Assembly: GCA_943787535.1 (NCBI GenBank) | Contig: CALSMU010000002.1 | Coordinates: forward strand, 104,464-168,463 | DNA: 64,000 nt | DNA from: an uncultured Flavobacteriales bacterium | Lineage (GTDB): Bacteria; Bacteroidota; Bacteroidia; Flavobacteriales_D; Parvicellaceae | Reading direction: 5' to 3' | Shown here: one piece after another, positions 45,702-54,871 of the stretch | How positions within the stretch are numbered: position 1 is the stretch's first letter | Layout: the number at the start of each line of letters is the position of its first letter | Program-made: the position numbers and the translations under genes | Notes under the pieces: model-generated | What the model was told of the DNA's origin: nothing | Seen by the model: only the letters and a program-made list of their open reading frames with translations | The model's database searches: none

Positions 45702-47132
45702 TTAGCCTTTTGCGAACAGCATAATACTTTCTACATGAGATGTATGCGGGAATTGGTCTACCAAACTAAATTTCTTTAATTCATATCCGGCATTTCTTAA
45801 TTCAACTCTATCGCGAGCTTGTGTAGCCGGGTTGCAACTTACGTAAACGATTCGTTTAGCGCCCAAATTGATTACTTTTTTTAAAGTTTTAGGAGCAATT
45901 CCAGCACGTGGAGGGTCCAATACAATTGTCCCAATTTTACCTTCGTATTGTGGAAATTCTTTTAAAAATTTGCCTACATCAGCTGCATAGAAATCAATGT
46001 CAGAAATACCGTTCAATTTAGCATTTCGCTTGGCATTTTCTATTGCGGAAGCAACTATGTCTACACCAATAATTTTAGTGTTTTTTGTTTTTGAAGCAAG
46101 TATTTGTCCAATGGTTCCGGTACCACAGAATAAATCCATCACAATCTGATTTTCTATGTTATTGCCTTCAAAGGTATAGTCAACCAATTTTTGGTACAAT
46201 TTTTCAGCGCTTGCAGGATTGGTTTGAAAAAAGCTTTGCATACTGATTTCGAATTTCAAACCCAATATGCTTTCAATAATGGTTTCGTTTCCGATAACTA
46301 CTCCACTTGGTCCTTGCTCTAGTTTGGCTCGGTCGGCAACATCATCATTAATCGTGTGAATAAAGCCAGCTAATCGAATGCCTAACAAGTCTTTAAGAAA
46401 AGTGGCAAAAGCATTTTTGTCAAATTTTTCAGCATCGGTAGAAGAGGTGACCAGGTTAATCAGTAGCTCATCATTTGAAAAACTCTTGCGCACTACTAGA
46501 TGACGGTAAAAGCCTTCTTTCTTTGGCGGATGCCATGCCGGAAGTCCTGTTTGTTCCAAGTAGATTCGAATATCTTTTAAAGAATCCTCCATTTGTTTGT
46601 CAAACATTCCTGATTCTTTGTCCAGGTTTTCAACTTTCCACCAGGTTCCAGTGTGCTTGAAGCCAAGTCCAAAATCGTCATGTTCTTCATGGGTGTTAAT
46701 GTCATGTCGAATTACCGAAAATGAATATTCCATTTTATTGCGGTAATTATATATCGCTGGAGATTCAATATATTCATCAAAGAGTTCTTCTGTATTTTCT
46801 ATTTCACCGATCTTTCTAAACAGGTTTAAAGCAGTAAGTTTTTTGTACTCTTGCTGTTTGCTAATAGGTAAGGTAATATAAGGTGCTCCAGAAATAGGTT
46901 GGAAAGGAACTTCAATCTCATCTGCAGATGGAGTAATAACTTCAATTTTGCGCGATTCGGCAAAACGTTTCTTCTTTTTCATTACTTTGGCCTTCACTGT
47001 TTGACCCGGAATACCATTGATAACAAATATTACGAAATCACCATCTTCCGTTTTTACTCGGCTAATTCCTTTTCCTCCAAAGGCCATGTCATGAATTTCT
47101 AATTCAATTATCTCTCCTTTTTTAAAATTCAT
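45702..47132 (-). CDS. rlmD: 23S rRNA (uracil1939-C5)-methyltransferase RlmD-like
   Basis: The 476-residue protein has an N-terminal TRAM domain (about 1-60, [21 protein letters not shown]), a central domain ([10 protein letters not shown]), and a C-terminal Rossmann methyltransferase. It carries [11 protein letters not shown] (about 345-355), DPPRAG (about 408-413) and the catalytic nucleophile Cys in YVSCNPAT (about 430). These are marks of TrmA/RlmC/RlmD-type m5U enzymes. Which uridine is modified is assigned only by family habit. Its start overlaps the 3' end of prfC by 11 bases, so the two are translationally coupled. Confidence 0.88.
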   Translation of the reverse strand: MNFKKGEIIELEIHDMAFGGKGISRVKTEDGDFVIFVINGIPGQTVKAKVMKKKKRFAESRKIEVITPSADEIEVPFQPISGAPYITLPISKQQEYKKLTALNLFRKIGEIENTEELFDEYIESPAIYNYRNKMEYSFSVIRHDINTHEEHDDFGLGFKHTGTWWKVENLDKESGMFDKQMEDSLKDIRIYLEQTGLPAWHPPKKEGFYRHLVVRKSFSNDELLINLVTSSTDAEKFDKNAFATFLKDLLGIRLAGFIHTINDDVADRAKLEQGPSGVVIGNETIIESILGLKFEISMQSFFQTNPASAEKLYQKLVDYTFEGNNIENQIVMDLFCGTGTIGQILASKTKNTKIIGVDIVASAIENAKRNAKLNGISDIDFYAADVGKFLKEFPQYEGKIGTIVLDPPRAGIAPKTLKKVINLGAKRIVYVSCNPATQARDRVELRNAGYELKKFSLVDQFPHTSHVESIMLFAKG

Positions 47133-48723
47133 TTGAAGCTAGTTTAAAATCAGATGTTGTATGGAATGTGATTGCTGGGTAGTCTCCTTGCGCTTGAGAA
47201 AGTAGGAAAGGGGAGTCTGCTAAGAAAACAGGGTTTTCATCTTTGTCGTATCCAATGTTGTTGACTTTTCTTCTAATAAATTCATTCAATTGCGTTTGAT
47301 CGGTAGTAGTCATCCAGCAAGCTTTATGATGCGGCTTGGAGCGGAAACTTGCTGTAGCACCGTACTCGTGCTTTAGTCTATATTGAATAACTTCAAATTG
47401 CAATTCTCCAACAGTCCCAATAACTTTTCGGTTTCCTGGTTGTATTACAAATAACTGTGCAACACCTTCATCAGTTAACTGTGAAAGGCCTTTTTCCAAT
47501 TGCTTAGATTTCATTGGGTCATCATTTTGCACTTCTTTAAACATTTCAGGAGAGAAACTTGGAATTCCTTTGTACATCATTTTCTCCCCTTCGGTAAGTG
47601 TATCTCCAATTTTAAAGTTACCCGTGTCGTATAAGCCTATAACATCACCCGGATAGGCTACGTCTATTACTTCCTTAGAAGATGCCATAAAACTAGTAGG
47701 GTTGGGGAACTTGAATTTCTTGCCCAATCTTATGTGTTGGTAAAATGTATTTCGTTTAAATTTTCCCGAAACGATTCTTAAAAAGGCAATTCTATCTCTA
47801 TGCTTTGGGTCAATATTCGCATGTATTTTAAAGACAAATCCACTGAACTTTTTTTCATCTGGGGTTACCAACCTTGTGTCAGATTCTCTACCACGCGGAG
47901 TAGGTGATATTTCAGTAAAGCCGTCTAGTAATTCTTGAACCCCAAAGTTATTCAAAGCAGAACCAAAAAAGACAGGGGCTACATCTCCTGAGAGATAAGT
48001 ATTGATATCAAACGGATCATAAACTCCGTTTACCAATTCTACCTCTTCGCGTAGCGTGGTAGAATCTTCTTCACCTATGTAATCTTCTAGTATATTATCC
48101 TCGATCCCATCAATTGATATAACATCGGTTTCGATACTTGTTTTGTTCCCTGAAAACAAGTTTAAGCTGTTTTTGTAGAGGTTAAAAACACCTTTAAATG
48201 TGGCTCCAATACCAATTGGCCAGCTCATTGGACGTACTTTTATTTTTAGTTTTTCCTCAATTTCATCTAATAAATCGAATGCATCTCTACCTTCTCGATC
48301 CATTTTATTAATAAAAACAATAACAGGAGTATTTCGCATGCGACAAACTTCCATTAGTTTTTCTGTTTGTCCTTCAACACCATTGGCACAATCAATTACC
48401 ATTATTACGCTGTCAACAGCGGTAAGTGTTCTATAGGTGTCTTCAGCAAAATCCTTGTGGCCCGGAGTATCTAGAATATTTATTTGCTGCCCATTGTAGG
48501 TAAACGCCATAACGGAAGTAGCAACAGAAATACCTCTTTGCTTTTCAATTTCCATAAAATCGGAAGTTGCAGTCTTCTTAATTTTGTTGTTTTTAACTGC
48601 TCCAGCGGATTGAATTGCTCCACCAAAAAGCAAGAGTTTTTCAGTTAAAGTAGTTTTACCTGCATCGGGGTGGCTGATAATTCCAAAGGTTCTTCTTTTA
48701 TCAATCTCTTCTGTAAAGCTCAT
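47122..48723 (-). CDS. prfC: peptide chain release factor 3
   Basis: The 533-residue translational GTPase matches RF3. It has G1 SHPDAGKTT (17-25), [15 protein letters not shown] (G2 region), [12 protein letters not shown] (G3), NKMDREG (G4), EF-Tu-like domain 2, and the C-terminal RF3 domain with [21 protein letters not shown]. It recycles RF1/RF2 after termination. It overlaps rlmD by 11 bases. The length and all GTPase motifs are normal. Confidence 0.95.
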   Translation of the reverse strand: MSFTEEIDKRRTFGIISHPDAGKTTLTEKLLLFGGAIQSAGAVKNNKIKKTATSDFMEIEKQRGISVATSVMAFTYNGQQINILDTPGHKDFAEDTYRTLTAVDSVIMVIDCANGVEGQTEKLMEVCRMRNTPVIVFINKMDREGRDAFDLLDEIEEKLKIKVRPMSWPIGIGATFKGVFNLYKNSLNLFSGNKTSIETDVISIDGIEDNILEDYIGEEDSTTLREEVELVNGVYDPFDINTYLSGDVAPVFFGSALNNFGVQELLDGFTEISPTPRGRESDTRLVTPDEKKFSGFVFKIHANIDPKHRDRIAFLRIVSGKFKRNTFYQHIRLGKKFKFPNPTSFMASSKEVIDVAYPGDVIGLYDTGNFKIGDTLTEGEKMMYKGIPSFSPEMFKEVQNDDPMKSKQLEKGLSQLTDEGVAQLFVIQPGNRKVIGTVGELQFEVIQYRLKHEYGATASFRSKPHHKACWMTTTDQTQLNEFIRRKVNNIGYDKDENPVFLADSPFLLSQAQGDYPAITFHTTSDFKLASNEF

Positions 48724-48834
48724 TAAATCTCAATTAATTAAGGTGGGCGAAGATATTGTTATTTAAAGTAAGAAACAAGACGAATGAAATAATCCAATAA
48801 TTGGTGAAAACTCAACAAAATAAGTCTCTACTAT

Positions 48835-49380
48835 TTAGAGATCTTTCCTTAAGATTTCAAAGACGCAATTATGACGCATAATGGTTTCCTTTTCAGGGTT
48901 AACATCAGTGAATTTTATGGTTTTCAGATACTCGTATCCTAAATCTTCATACCACTTTTTTAAACTATGCTTATGCGGCATTTCTAGAGTTGGTGAAAAC
49001 AATAGCTCAATATGCAACTTGTTTACCTTGTTATTTTTTAGAAATGTTTCGACATAATTAATTAGTTGTTTTGCAATACCTTTTTTTCGGTGACCATAGA
49101 AAGTTGTGAGCATACCAAAATACCACTTTGAATCAATATTATATACTTTAATTGTGGCTACCGGTTGATTTCCATCGAAGGCAACGATTAATTCACCACT
49201 TTTTGCTGATTGTATAAGGTTTTCCGGATTGGTGCGTTCATATTTACCATCTGTTGGCCAAATACCTTTTTCTTCATCTAAATAGATCTCATTTACTTGT
49301 TGAGAAATTATATTTAAATCGGATTTTGATAGATCAGCGTAACGCTCAATTCGAATATTTTTGTTTGGTTGCAAATGCAT
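48835..49380 (-). CDS. GNAT-family N-acetyltransferase
   Basis: The 181-residue protein has a GNAT core. It includes the substrate-side strands ELIVAFDGNQPVATIKVY (about 65-82), the acetyl-CoA pyrophosphate loop GHRKKGIAKQLINYVE (about 95-111, a Q/RxxGxG/A variant), and an HKHSLKKWYEDLGYEYLKT stretch typical of motif B. It should acetylate an amine with acetyl-CoA; the substrate is not predictable. It is a single gene between prfC and a 210-base gap. Confidence 0.78.
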   Translation of the reverse strand: MHLQPNKNIRIERYADLSKSDLNIISQQVNEIYLDEEKGIWPTDGKYERTNPENLIQSAKSGELIVAFDGNQPVATIKVYNIDSKWYFGMLTTFYGHRKKGIAKQLINYVETFLKNNKVNKLHIELLFSPTLEMPHKHSLKKWYEDLGYEYLKTIKFTDVNPEKETIMRHNCVFEILRKDL

Positions 49381-49592
49381 TGTAGAAGTTTGTGCTAAAA
49401 TAAGTCTTAGGTTTACGAAGTTAACTTAATAATCTAATTGGTAATAAGAAGTTATTGCTTGTACAATTGTTAGTAAGGGAGCTGTTGAGGTAAACTTATG
49501 AGATTAATTAGCTCCAATAATGTCGCTAGTGAATTGCAGAGTTATATTTTTGTGGGATAAGTAGTTGAATTTATTTATTAGCTTATTTTGAA

Positions 49593-50810
49593 ATGGATAA
49601 AAGGAAAGTTGTTGTTATAGGCGGAGGTGCAGGTGGTTTTTTTGCTGCTATTAATTTGGCCGAAAGTAATCCAGAGGTTGGTGTAACAATTTTAGAGAAA
49701 TCTGGTCATGTATTGGGAAAGGTAAAAGTTTCCGGTGGAGGTAGATGCAATGTAACACATGCTTGTTTTATACCAAAAGACCTTGTTAAGTTCTATCCAA
49801 GAGGGAATAAGGAGTTGTTGGGTCCTTTTCATCAGTTTATGACAGGAGATACCATGGAATGGTTTGAAAACCGAGGAGTATCCTTAAAAATGGAAGACGA
49901 TAACCGTGTTTTTCCTACTTCTAATTCTTCTCAAAGTATAATTGATTGTTTTTTAGGGGAGGCAAAGCGTTTGGGTATAACTGTAAAAAAGAATTGTGGC
50001 GTAACTGAAATAACAAAAACACCAAAAAAATGGGAGGTTAAAACGTCTTTCGGAAATTTGGAAGCTGATGCAGTTATTGTTGCATCAGGAAGTAGTAAGT
50101 TGATGTGGGGGCTACTTGAGAAATTGGGTCATTCCATTGTTGAGCCCATTCCATCTTTGTTTACTTTTAATACCAAAGATACGCGATTAAGGGATTTGTC
50201 AGGTTTGGTAGCCTCAGGTGTGGAGGTTAAAATAAATGGAACAAAATTAAAAGAGCATGGGCCGCTTTTGGTAACTCATTGGGGGATGAGTGGGCCAGCA
50301 ATTTTAAAATTATCCTCCGTAGGAGCGAGAATACTTCATGAAAAGCAATACAAATTTTCAATATCCGTTGACTGGTGTTTTGAATATGATGAAGAGGATG
50401 TTCGAGAAGCTTTTATAGATATTAAAGAAAACAATCCAAAACAGCAGTTACAAAAAACAAGGTTGTTTGAATTGCCAAAGCGTTTGTGGTTTTCATTTCT
50501 TAATTATTGTCAAATACCTGAGGATAAAAATTGGGCTGATATTTCTAAAAAAGAAATGAATAAATTGATAGAAACGTTGAAGAGGGGGCAGTTTAGTGTA
50601 AATGGAAAAAGCACAAATAAAGAAGAGTTTGTAACATGTGGTGGAATTGATTTAAAAGATATTAATTTCAAAACCTTCGAGAGTAAGTTACAGCCTAATC
50701 TATTTATTGTGGGAGAGTGTTTAAATATTGATGCCTTAACGGGTGGTTTTAATTTTCAAGCTGCATGGACAGGAGGTTATGTAGCAGGAAAGTCAATAGA
50801 GTTTGATTAA
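49593..50810 (+). CDS. HI0933-type NAD(P)/FAD-dependent oxidoreductase
   Basis: The 405-residue flavoprotein begins with an FAD Rossmann motif GGGAGGFFAA (10-19). It contains the family's SGGGRCNVTH element (about 47-56), ALIVASG-type strand (AVIVASGSSKLMWGLLEKLGH), THWGMSGPAILKLSS, and the C-terminal GECLNIDALTGGFNFQAAWTGGYVAGKS signature. It is of the HI0933/BaiN class, whose physiological roles are diverse and mostly unresolved. It is 52 bases upstream of HMG-CoA lyase in the same direction. Confidence 0.88.
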   Translation: MDKRKVVVIGGGAGGFFAAINLAESNPEVGVTILEKSGHVLGKVKVSGGGRCNVTHACFIPKDLVKFYPRGNKELLGPFHQFMTGDTMEWFENRGVSLKMEDDNRVFPTSNSSQSIIDCFLGEAKRLGITVKKNCGVTEITKTPKKWEVKTSFGNLEADAVIVASGSSKLMWGLLEKLGHSIVEPIPSLFTFNTKDTRLRDLSGLVASGVEVKINGTKLKEHGPLLVTHWGMSGPAILKLSSVGARILHEKQYKFSISVDWCFEYDEEDVREAFIDIKENNPKQQLQKTRLFELPKRLWFSFLNYCQIPEDKNWADISKKEMNKLIETLKRGQFSVNGKSTNKEEFVTCGGIDLKDINFKTFESKLQPNLFIVGECLNIDALTGGFNFQAAWTGGYVAGKSIEFD

Positions 50811-50862
50811 CGGTAGATTAATTTAAGTCAATATTATTAACTTTGTAGAACTAATTTATTAT

Positions 50863-51714
50863 ATGAAATTGATTGAATGTCCGAGGGATGCGATGCAGGG
50901 GTTACACGATTATTTGTCCGTTGAGAATAAGGTTCGGTATATTAACGCAATATTAAAAGTTGGTTTTGATACAATAGATGCAGGAAGTTTTGTCTCCCCT
51001 AAAGCAATTCCACAATTGAAAGATACGGCGGAGGTATTGTCTAAATTGGACATGAGTGCAACCAAGTCAAAACTATTGGTTATTACTGCAAACAAAAGGG
51101 GAGCAGAAGAGGCTGTGAAATTTGATGAGGTTTCTTATTTGGGTTTTCCTTTTTCTATTTCTGAAACTTTTCAAAAACGGAATATTAATTCGACGATTGA
51201 AGATTCGCTAAGAAGATTGGATAATGTGCAAAACCTATGTGTAAAGAATAATAAGAAATTGGTTACTTATTTTTCCATGGCTTTTGGCAATCCTTACGGA
51301 GATGAATGGAGTCCCGAAATTGTTGCAAATTGGGTAGGGAAACTAATTCAGGAATCAGGAGTTAACGTGCTTTCTCTTTCGGATACTATCGGAACTTCTA
51401 ATCCCGATTCAATTAAATGGTTGTTTGAGTATGTTATACCCAACTTTCCAGAAGTTGAAATAGGAGCACATTTACATACAACTCCAGATACATGGAAAGA
51501 AAAGATAGATGCCGCCATAGAAAGTGGGTGCAAGCGTTTTGACGGAGCTATAAAAGGGTTTGGAGGTTGTCCAATGGCAACCGATGGATTGACTGGTAAT
51601 ATGGCAACTGAGAATATTATTTCGTATCTTAACGAAAATAATATTGAACATGGGCTCAATGAAAAAGCTTTTAATGATGCTTTGATGATGTCTTTAGAAA
51701 TATTTCCGAATTAA
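50863..51714 (+). CDS. hydroxymethylglutaryl-CoA lyase
   Basis: The 283-residue TIM-barrel enzyme has ECPRDAMQGL at the N-terminus (catalytic Arg-Asp pair), SLSDTIGTSNPDSI, EIGAHLHTTPDTW (metal His ligands), and the signature KGFGGCPMATDGLTGN containing the catalytic Cys. It splits HMG-CoA to acetoacetate and acetyl-CoA in leucine breakdown. The start is ATG 50863. A TAACTTTG box (50838-50845) lies 17 bases before it, suggesting its own promoter. A small membrane protein follows after three bases. Confidence 0.9.
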   Translation: MKLIECPRDAMQGLHDYLSVENKVRYINAILKVGFDTIDAGSFVSPKAIPQLKDTAEVLSKLDMSATKSKLLVITANKRGAEEAVKFDEVSYLGFPFSISETFQKRNINSTIEDSLRRLDNVQNLCVKNNKKLVTYFSMAFGNPYGDEWSPEIVANWVGKLIQESGVNVLSLSDTIGTSNPDSIKWLFEYVIPNFPEVEIGAHLHTTPDTWKEKIDAAIESGCKRFDGAIKGFGGCPMATDGLTGNMATENIISYLNENNIEHGLNEKAFNDALMMSLEIFPN

Positions 51715-51717
51715 ATA

Positions 51718-52134
51718 ATGACACTTAAATCAAATAGAATTATTACAATAGGATTAGCGGTGCTATTTATATTGTCTTTTCTAATGCCTGCATTGCAAGG
51801 TCCATTGGGAATTGAATTAAACGGGTTTTCTGTTTTTGGGGCGAACATAGCAACGGTTGTTTTTGTAGAAGGTTTTTATGATTATTTATTGTTTTTGTTT
51901 ACTTCTTTAACCAATGTATGGGTTGTTCTTTTACTAATTTGGTCTGTACGGAGTAAGGTTAAAACTGTGCCTACTCTTATATTGTCTTTGTTGGCTATTA
52001 CTTCTGCACTTTCATGGAAGTTTAATATGGAAGGAGATCAAGTACTATTGATAGGGTATTGGGCATGGATAATTAGCATTTTACTTATAATAAGCTTTGC
52101 TATTTACCGCTCTTTTAGAAATCCAGTGGAATAG
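51718..52134 (+). CDS. small integral membrane protein, 138 aa
   Basis: The protein has four hydrophobic segments (about residues 8-25, 36-66, 70-85 with 90-105, and 108-128) separated by short loops. Charged residues flank the ends (KSNR at the start, RSFRNPVE at the end). No family was recognised. The gene follows the HMG-CoA lyase stop by three bases in the same direction, so it is probably in the same transcript; a function cannot be inferred. Confidence 0.62.
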   Translation: MTLKSNRIITIGLAVLFILSFLMPALQGPLGIELNGFSVFGANIATVVFVEGFYDYLLFLFTSLTNVWVVLLLIWSVRSKVKTVPTLILSLLAITSALSWKFNMEGDQVLLIGYWAWIISILLIISFAIYRSFRNPVE

Positions 52135-52208
52135 AACAATTCAATTAGAAAAAAATCTATTACCGTTATATAATCCTTATATGGCTTTCAAATATCCTTC
52201 TCAAAAGT

Positions 52209-52216
52209 TATATTTG
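52209..52216 (+). promoter_or_regulatory. -7 box (TATATTTG) upstream of ffh
   Basis: TATATTTG followed by CATCG is a perfect TAnnTTTG box. It would give a leader of about 90 bases before the ffh ATG. No -33 TTG was found at the usual distance. Confidence 0.4.
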
Positions 52217-52311
52217 CATCGTTATTATTTAAAGTTTGTAAAGCAAAAAAGTTATCAATAAACGATTACTTGCGCTGTAAACGACTTCATTTATTAAAAT
52301 TACAAAAAAAG

Positions 52312-53658
52312 ATGTTTGATAATTTATCCGATAAGTTTGACAGAGCCTTTAAGGTATTAAAAGGTCATGGCCAAATAACAGAAATAAATGTTGCAGAAAC
52401 CTTAAAAGAGGTCAGAAGAGCTCTGCTAGATGCTGATGTTAATTTTAAAACTGCCAAAGATTTTACAACTAGGGTAAAAGAAAAGGCATTAGGAGAAAAC
52501 GTTCTTACCACAATTTCTCCAGGTCAGTTAATGACTAAAATTGTTCATGACGAGTTGAAAGATTTAATGGGTGGTGAAAATGTAGAGTTAAGTTTTCAAG
52601 GAAATCCAGGAGTTATATTAATGTCTGGTTTGCAAGGATCTGGTAAGACTACATTTTCTGGAAAATTAGCGAACTACCTAAAAACTAAAAAAGATAAAAA
52701 ACCTTTGTTGGTAGCCTGTGATGTTTATCGACCGGCTGCAATTGACCAATTACATGTAGTTGGAGATCAAATAGGTGTAGAAGTGTATTCAAATCGAGAC
52801 ATAACGAACCCTGTTGAAATTGCTCAAAAAGGAATTCAACATGCGCGGAGCAATGGATTCAATGTCGTTATTGTGGATACAGCAGGCCGTTTAGCTGTAG
52901 ATGAGCAGATGATGGATGAGATTGAAAAGGTCAAAAGAGCCATCCAACCCACAGAAACATTATTTGTAGTTGATTCTATGACTGGTCAGGATGCAGTTAA
53001 TACTGCAAAAACTTTTGACGAAAGAATTGATTTTGATGGAGTTGTGTTAACCAAATTAGATGGTGATACGCGCGGCGGAGCTGCTTTATCAATTAAAACG
53101 GTAGTAAATAAACCAATTAAATTTATTGGTACTGGAGAGAAGATGGAAGCAATTGATATTTTCTATCCAGAGAGAATGGCGGACCGTATTCTTGGAATGG
53201 GAGATGTGGTTTCTTTAGTTGAGCGCGCTCAAGAAAACTTTGATGAAGAAGAAGCTAAAAAGCTCCATAAGAAAATACAAAAGAATAAATTCGATTTTGA
53301 TGATTTCCTTTCTCAGATAAAGCAAATCAAGAAAATGGGAAATATGAAGGATCTCATGGGAATGGTTCCTGGAATGCGAAAGGCAATGAAAGGTGTTGAG
53401 GTTAATGATGATTCATTTACCCCAATTGAAGCAATTATTAATTCCATGACGCCTAAAGAAAGGGCAAATCCTGAAATACTCAAAACAAGTAGACGTCAAA
53501 GAATTGCTAAAGGAAGTGGAACATCGATACAAGATGTAAATAAACTGATGAAACAGTTTGAAGATATGCGTAAAATGATGAAGCTTATGTCTAATAAAAA
53601 GAACATGGCTAACATGATGCGGCAAATGAAAGGAATGGGTGGTAAAATGCCTTCGTAA
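52312..53658 (+). CDS. ffh: signal recognition particle protein Ffh
   Basis: The 448-residue protein from ATG 52312 has the N domain (1-90), the GTPase G domain with GLQGSGKTT (106-114), VDTAGRLAVDE, TKLDGDTRGGAALS, and a methionine-rich M domain (about 320-448) with a GMVPGMRKAMKG and MMKLMSNKKNMANMMRQMKGMGG run. It binds signal sequences and SRP RNA and delivers ribosomes to FtsY. An upstream in-frame TTG at 52270 adds 14 residues not seen in the family and is not preferred. folD follows after 60 bases. Confidence 0.95.
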   Translation: MFDNLSDKFDRAFKVLKGHGQITEINVAETLKEVRRALLDADVNFKTAKDFTTRVKEKALGENVLTTISPGQLMTKIVHDELKDLMGGENVELSFQGNPGVILMSGLQGSGKTTFSGKLANYLKTKKDKKPLLVACDVYRPAAIDQLHVVGDQIGVEVYSNRDITNPVEIAQKGIQHARSNGFNVVIVDTAGRLAVDEQMMDEIEKVKRAIQPTETLFVVDSMTGQDAVNTAKTFDERIDFDGVVLTKLDGDTRGGAALSIKTVVNKPIKFIGTGEKMEAIDIFYPERMADRILGMGDVVSLVERAQENFDEEEAKKLHKKIQKNKFDFDDFLSQIKQIKKMGNMKDLMGMVPGMRKAMKGVEVNDDSFTPIEAIINSMTPKERANPEILKTSRRQRIAKGSGTSIQDVNKLMKQFEDMRKMMKLMSNKKNMANMMRQMKGMGGKMPS

Positions 53659-53721
53659 AATAGATAATAGACTTGAGTTTCTGTTTTGTAAACTAACGTC
53701 TAGTGTCAACAATCATAAATT

Positions 53722-54594
53722 ATGATAGTATTAGACGGGAAAAAAACAGCACAAGATATTCAGTTGGAGATAGCTGCAAAGGTAGAACGTTTAAAAGCAG
53801 ATGGGAAGAAAACTCCGCATTTAGCAGCAATACTTGTTGGTGGTGATGGTGCAAGTTTAACTTATGTAAATGCAAAAGTAAAAGCTTGTGAGAGAGTGGG
53901 GTTTGACTCTACTTTAGTTCATATGGATGCTGCGACATCCGAGGATGCATTATTGAATAAGATTGATGAATTGAACAATGATGCTGCTATAGATGGCTTT
54001 ATTGTGCAACTACCTTTGCCAAAACATATTGACGAAACCAAAGTAACGCTTGCTGTATCTCCGGGTAAAGATGTAGATGGGTTTCATCCGGAGAATATTG
54101 GTAAAATGTGTTTAAATTTACCAACCTTTTTGCCAGCTACTCCGAATGGGGTTTTAGAAATGCTAAAGCGCTATAATATTGAAACTTCTGGAAAGCATTG
54201 TGTTGTTATTGGAAGAAGTCACATTGTAGGTTCCCCAATGAGTATTTTAATGGCTCGAAATGGTAATCCAGGAAACGCAACAGTAACACTGACTCACAGT
54301 AGAACTGCAAACTTGAAGGAAATATGTGCTACTGCTGATATTTTAATTGCAGCCGTTGGTAAGCCATTGTTTGTTACTGCTGATATGGTTAAGGAAGGTG
54401 CAGTAGTCGTTGATGTGGGAATTCATAGAGTAGAGGACTCTTCAAAAAAATCAGGATTCAAATTACTTGGCGATGTCGATTTTGCAAATGTTTCGGAAAA
54501 ATGTTCGCACATTTCTCCAGTTCCCGGAGGTGTAGGTCCGATGACGATTGCTTCTCTCATGATGAATACCTTGTCAGCGATTGAATTGAAATAG
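53722..54594 (+). CDS. folD: FolD methylene-THF dehydrogenase/cyclohydrolase
   Basis: The 290-residue protein matches FolD throughout. The catalytic motif is Y48VNAK52 in [16 protein letters not shown], followed by [13 protein letters not shown], the [12 protein letters not shown] region, [11 protein letters not shown] (Rossmann) and DVGIHR. The C-terminus has [18 protein letters not shown]. It interconverts 5,10-methylene- and 10-formyl-THF using NADP. It follows ffh in the same direction. Confidence 0.96.
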   Translation: MIVLDGKKTAQDIQLEIAAKVERLKADGKKTPHLAAILVGGDGASLTYVNAKVKACERVGFDSTLVHMDAATSEDALLNKIDELNNDAAIDGFIVQLPLPKHIDETKVTLAVSPGKDVDGFHPENIGKMCLNLPTFLPATPNGVLEMLKRYNIETSGKHCVVIGRSHIVGSPMSILMARNGNPGNATVTLTHSRTANLKEICATADILIAAVGKPLFVTADMVKEGAVVVDVGIHRVEDSSKKSGFKLLGDVDFANVSEKCSHISPVPGGVGPMTIASLMMNTLSAIELK

Positions 54595-54820
54595 TTACTT
54601 CATTCAACCGAATGAACAAAGAATTTGTAGTTCAGAGTCATTTTTTTTTCGTTCAAGGACACCTATAACTAATTTTACTGAGGATGTTCATACTCCGAAT
54701 ACAGTTGCATAGAAATTGTTACAGCATCAATTATTTGTAATTTTATTGTCGAAGTGGTTATAAAGAAAACAAAAGTAGGTGACAAATGGGAGTCTTTTTT
54801 GTTTTCTGTCATGAATAGAA

Positions 54821-54851
54821 TTGGATATTGTTTAATGTTTTTGTATTTTTG
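54821..54851 (+). promoter_or_regulatory. promoter of the PKD/GEVED secreted protein gene
   Basis: TTG (54821-54823), a 20-base spacer and TATTTTTG (54844-54851) match the TTG-N17-23-TAnnTTTG form. The ATG follows 21 bases later. The rest of the 277-base gap after folD shows no gene. Confidence 0.5.
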
Positions 54852-54871
54852 TTAAACAAAATTAAAATTAT

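Noticed and set aside
52181..52261. 26-codon ORF upstream of ffh
   Set aside because: It overlaps the perfect -7 box TATATTTG and has no protein-like pattern.
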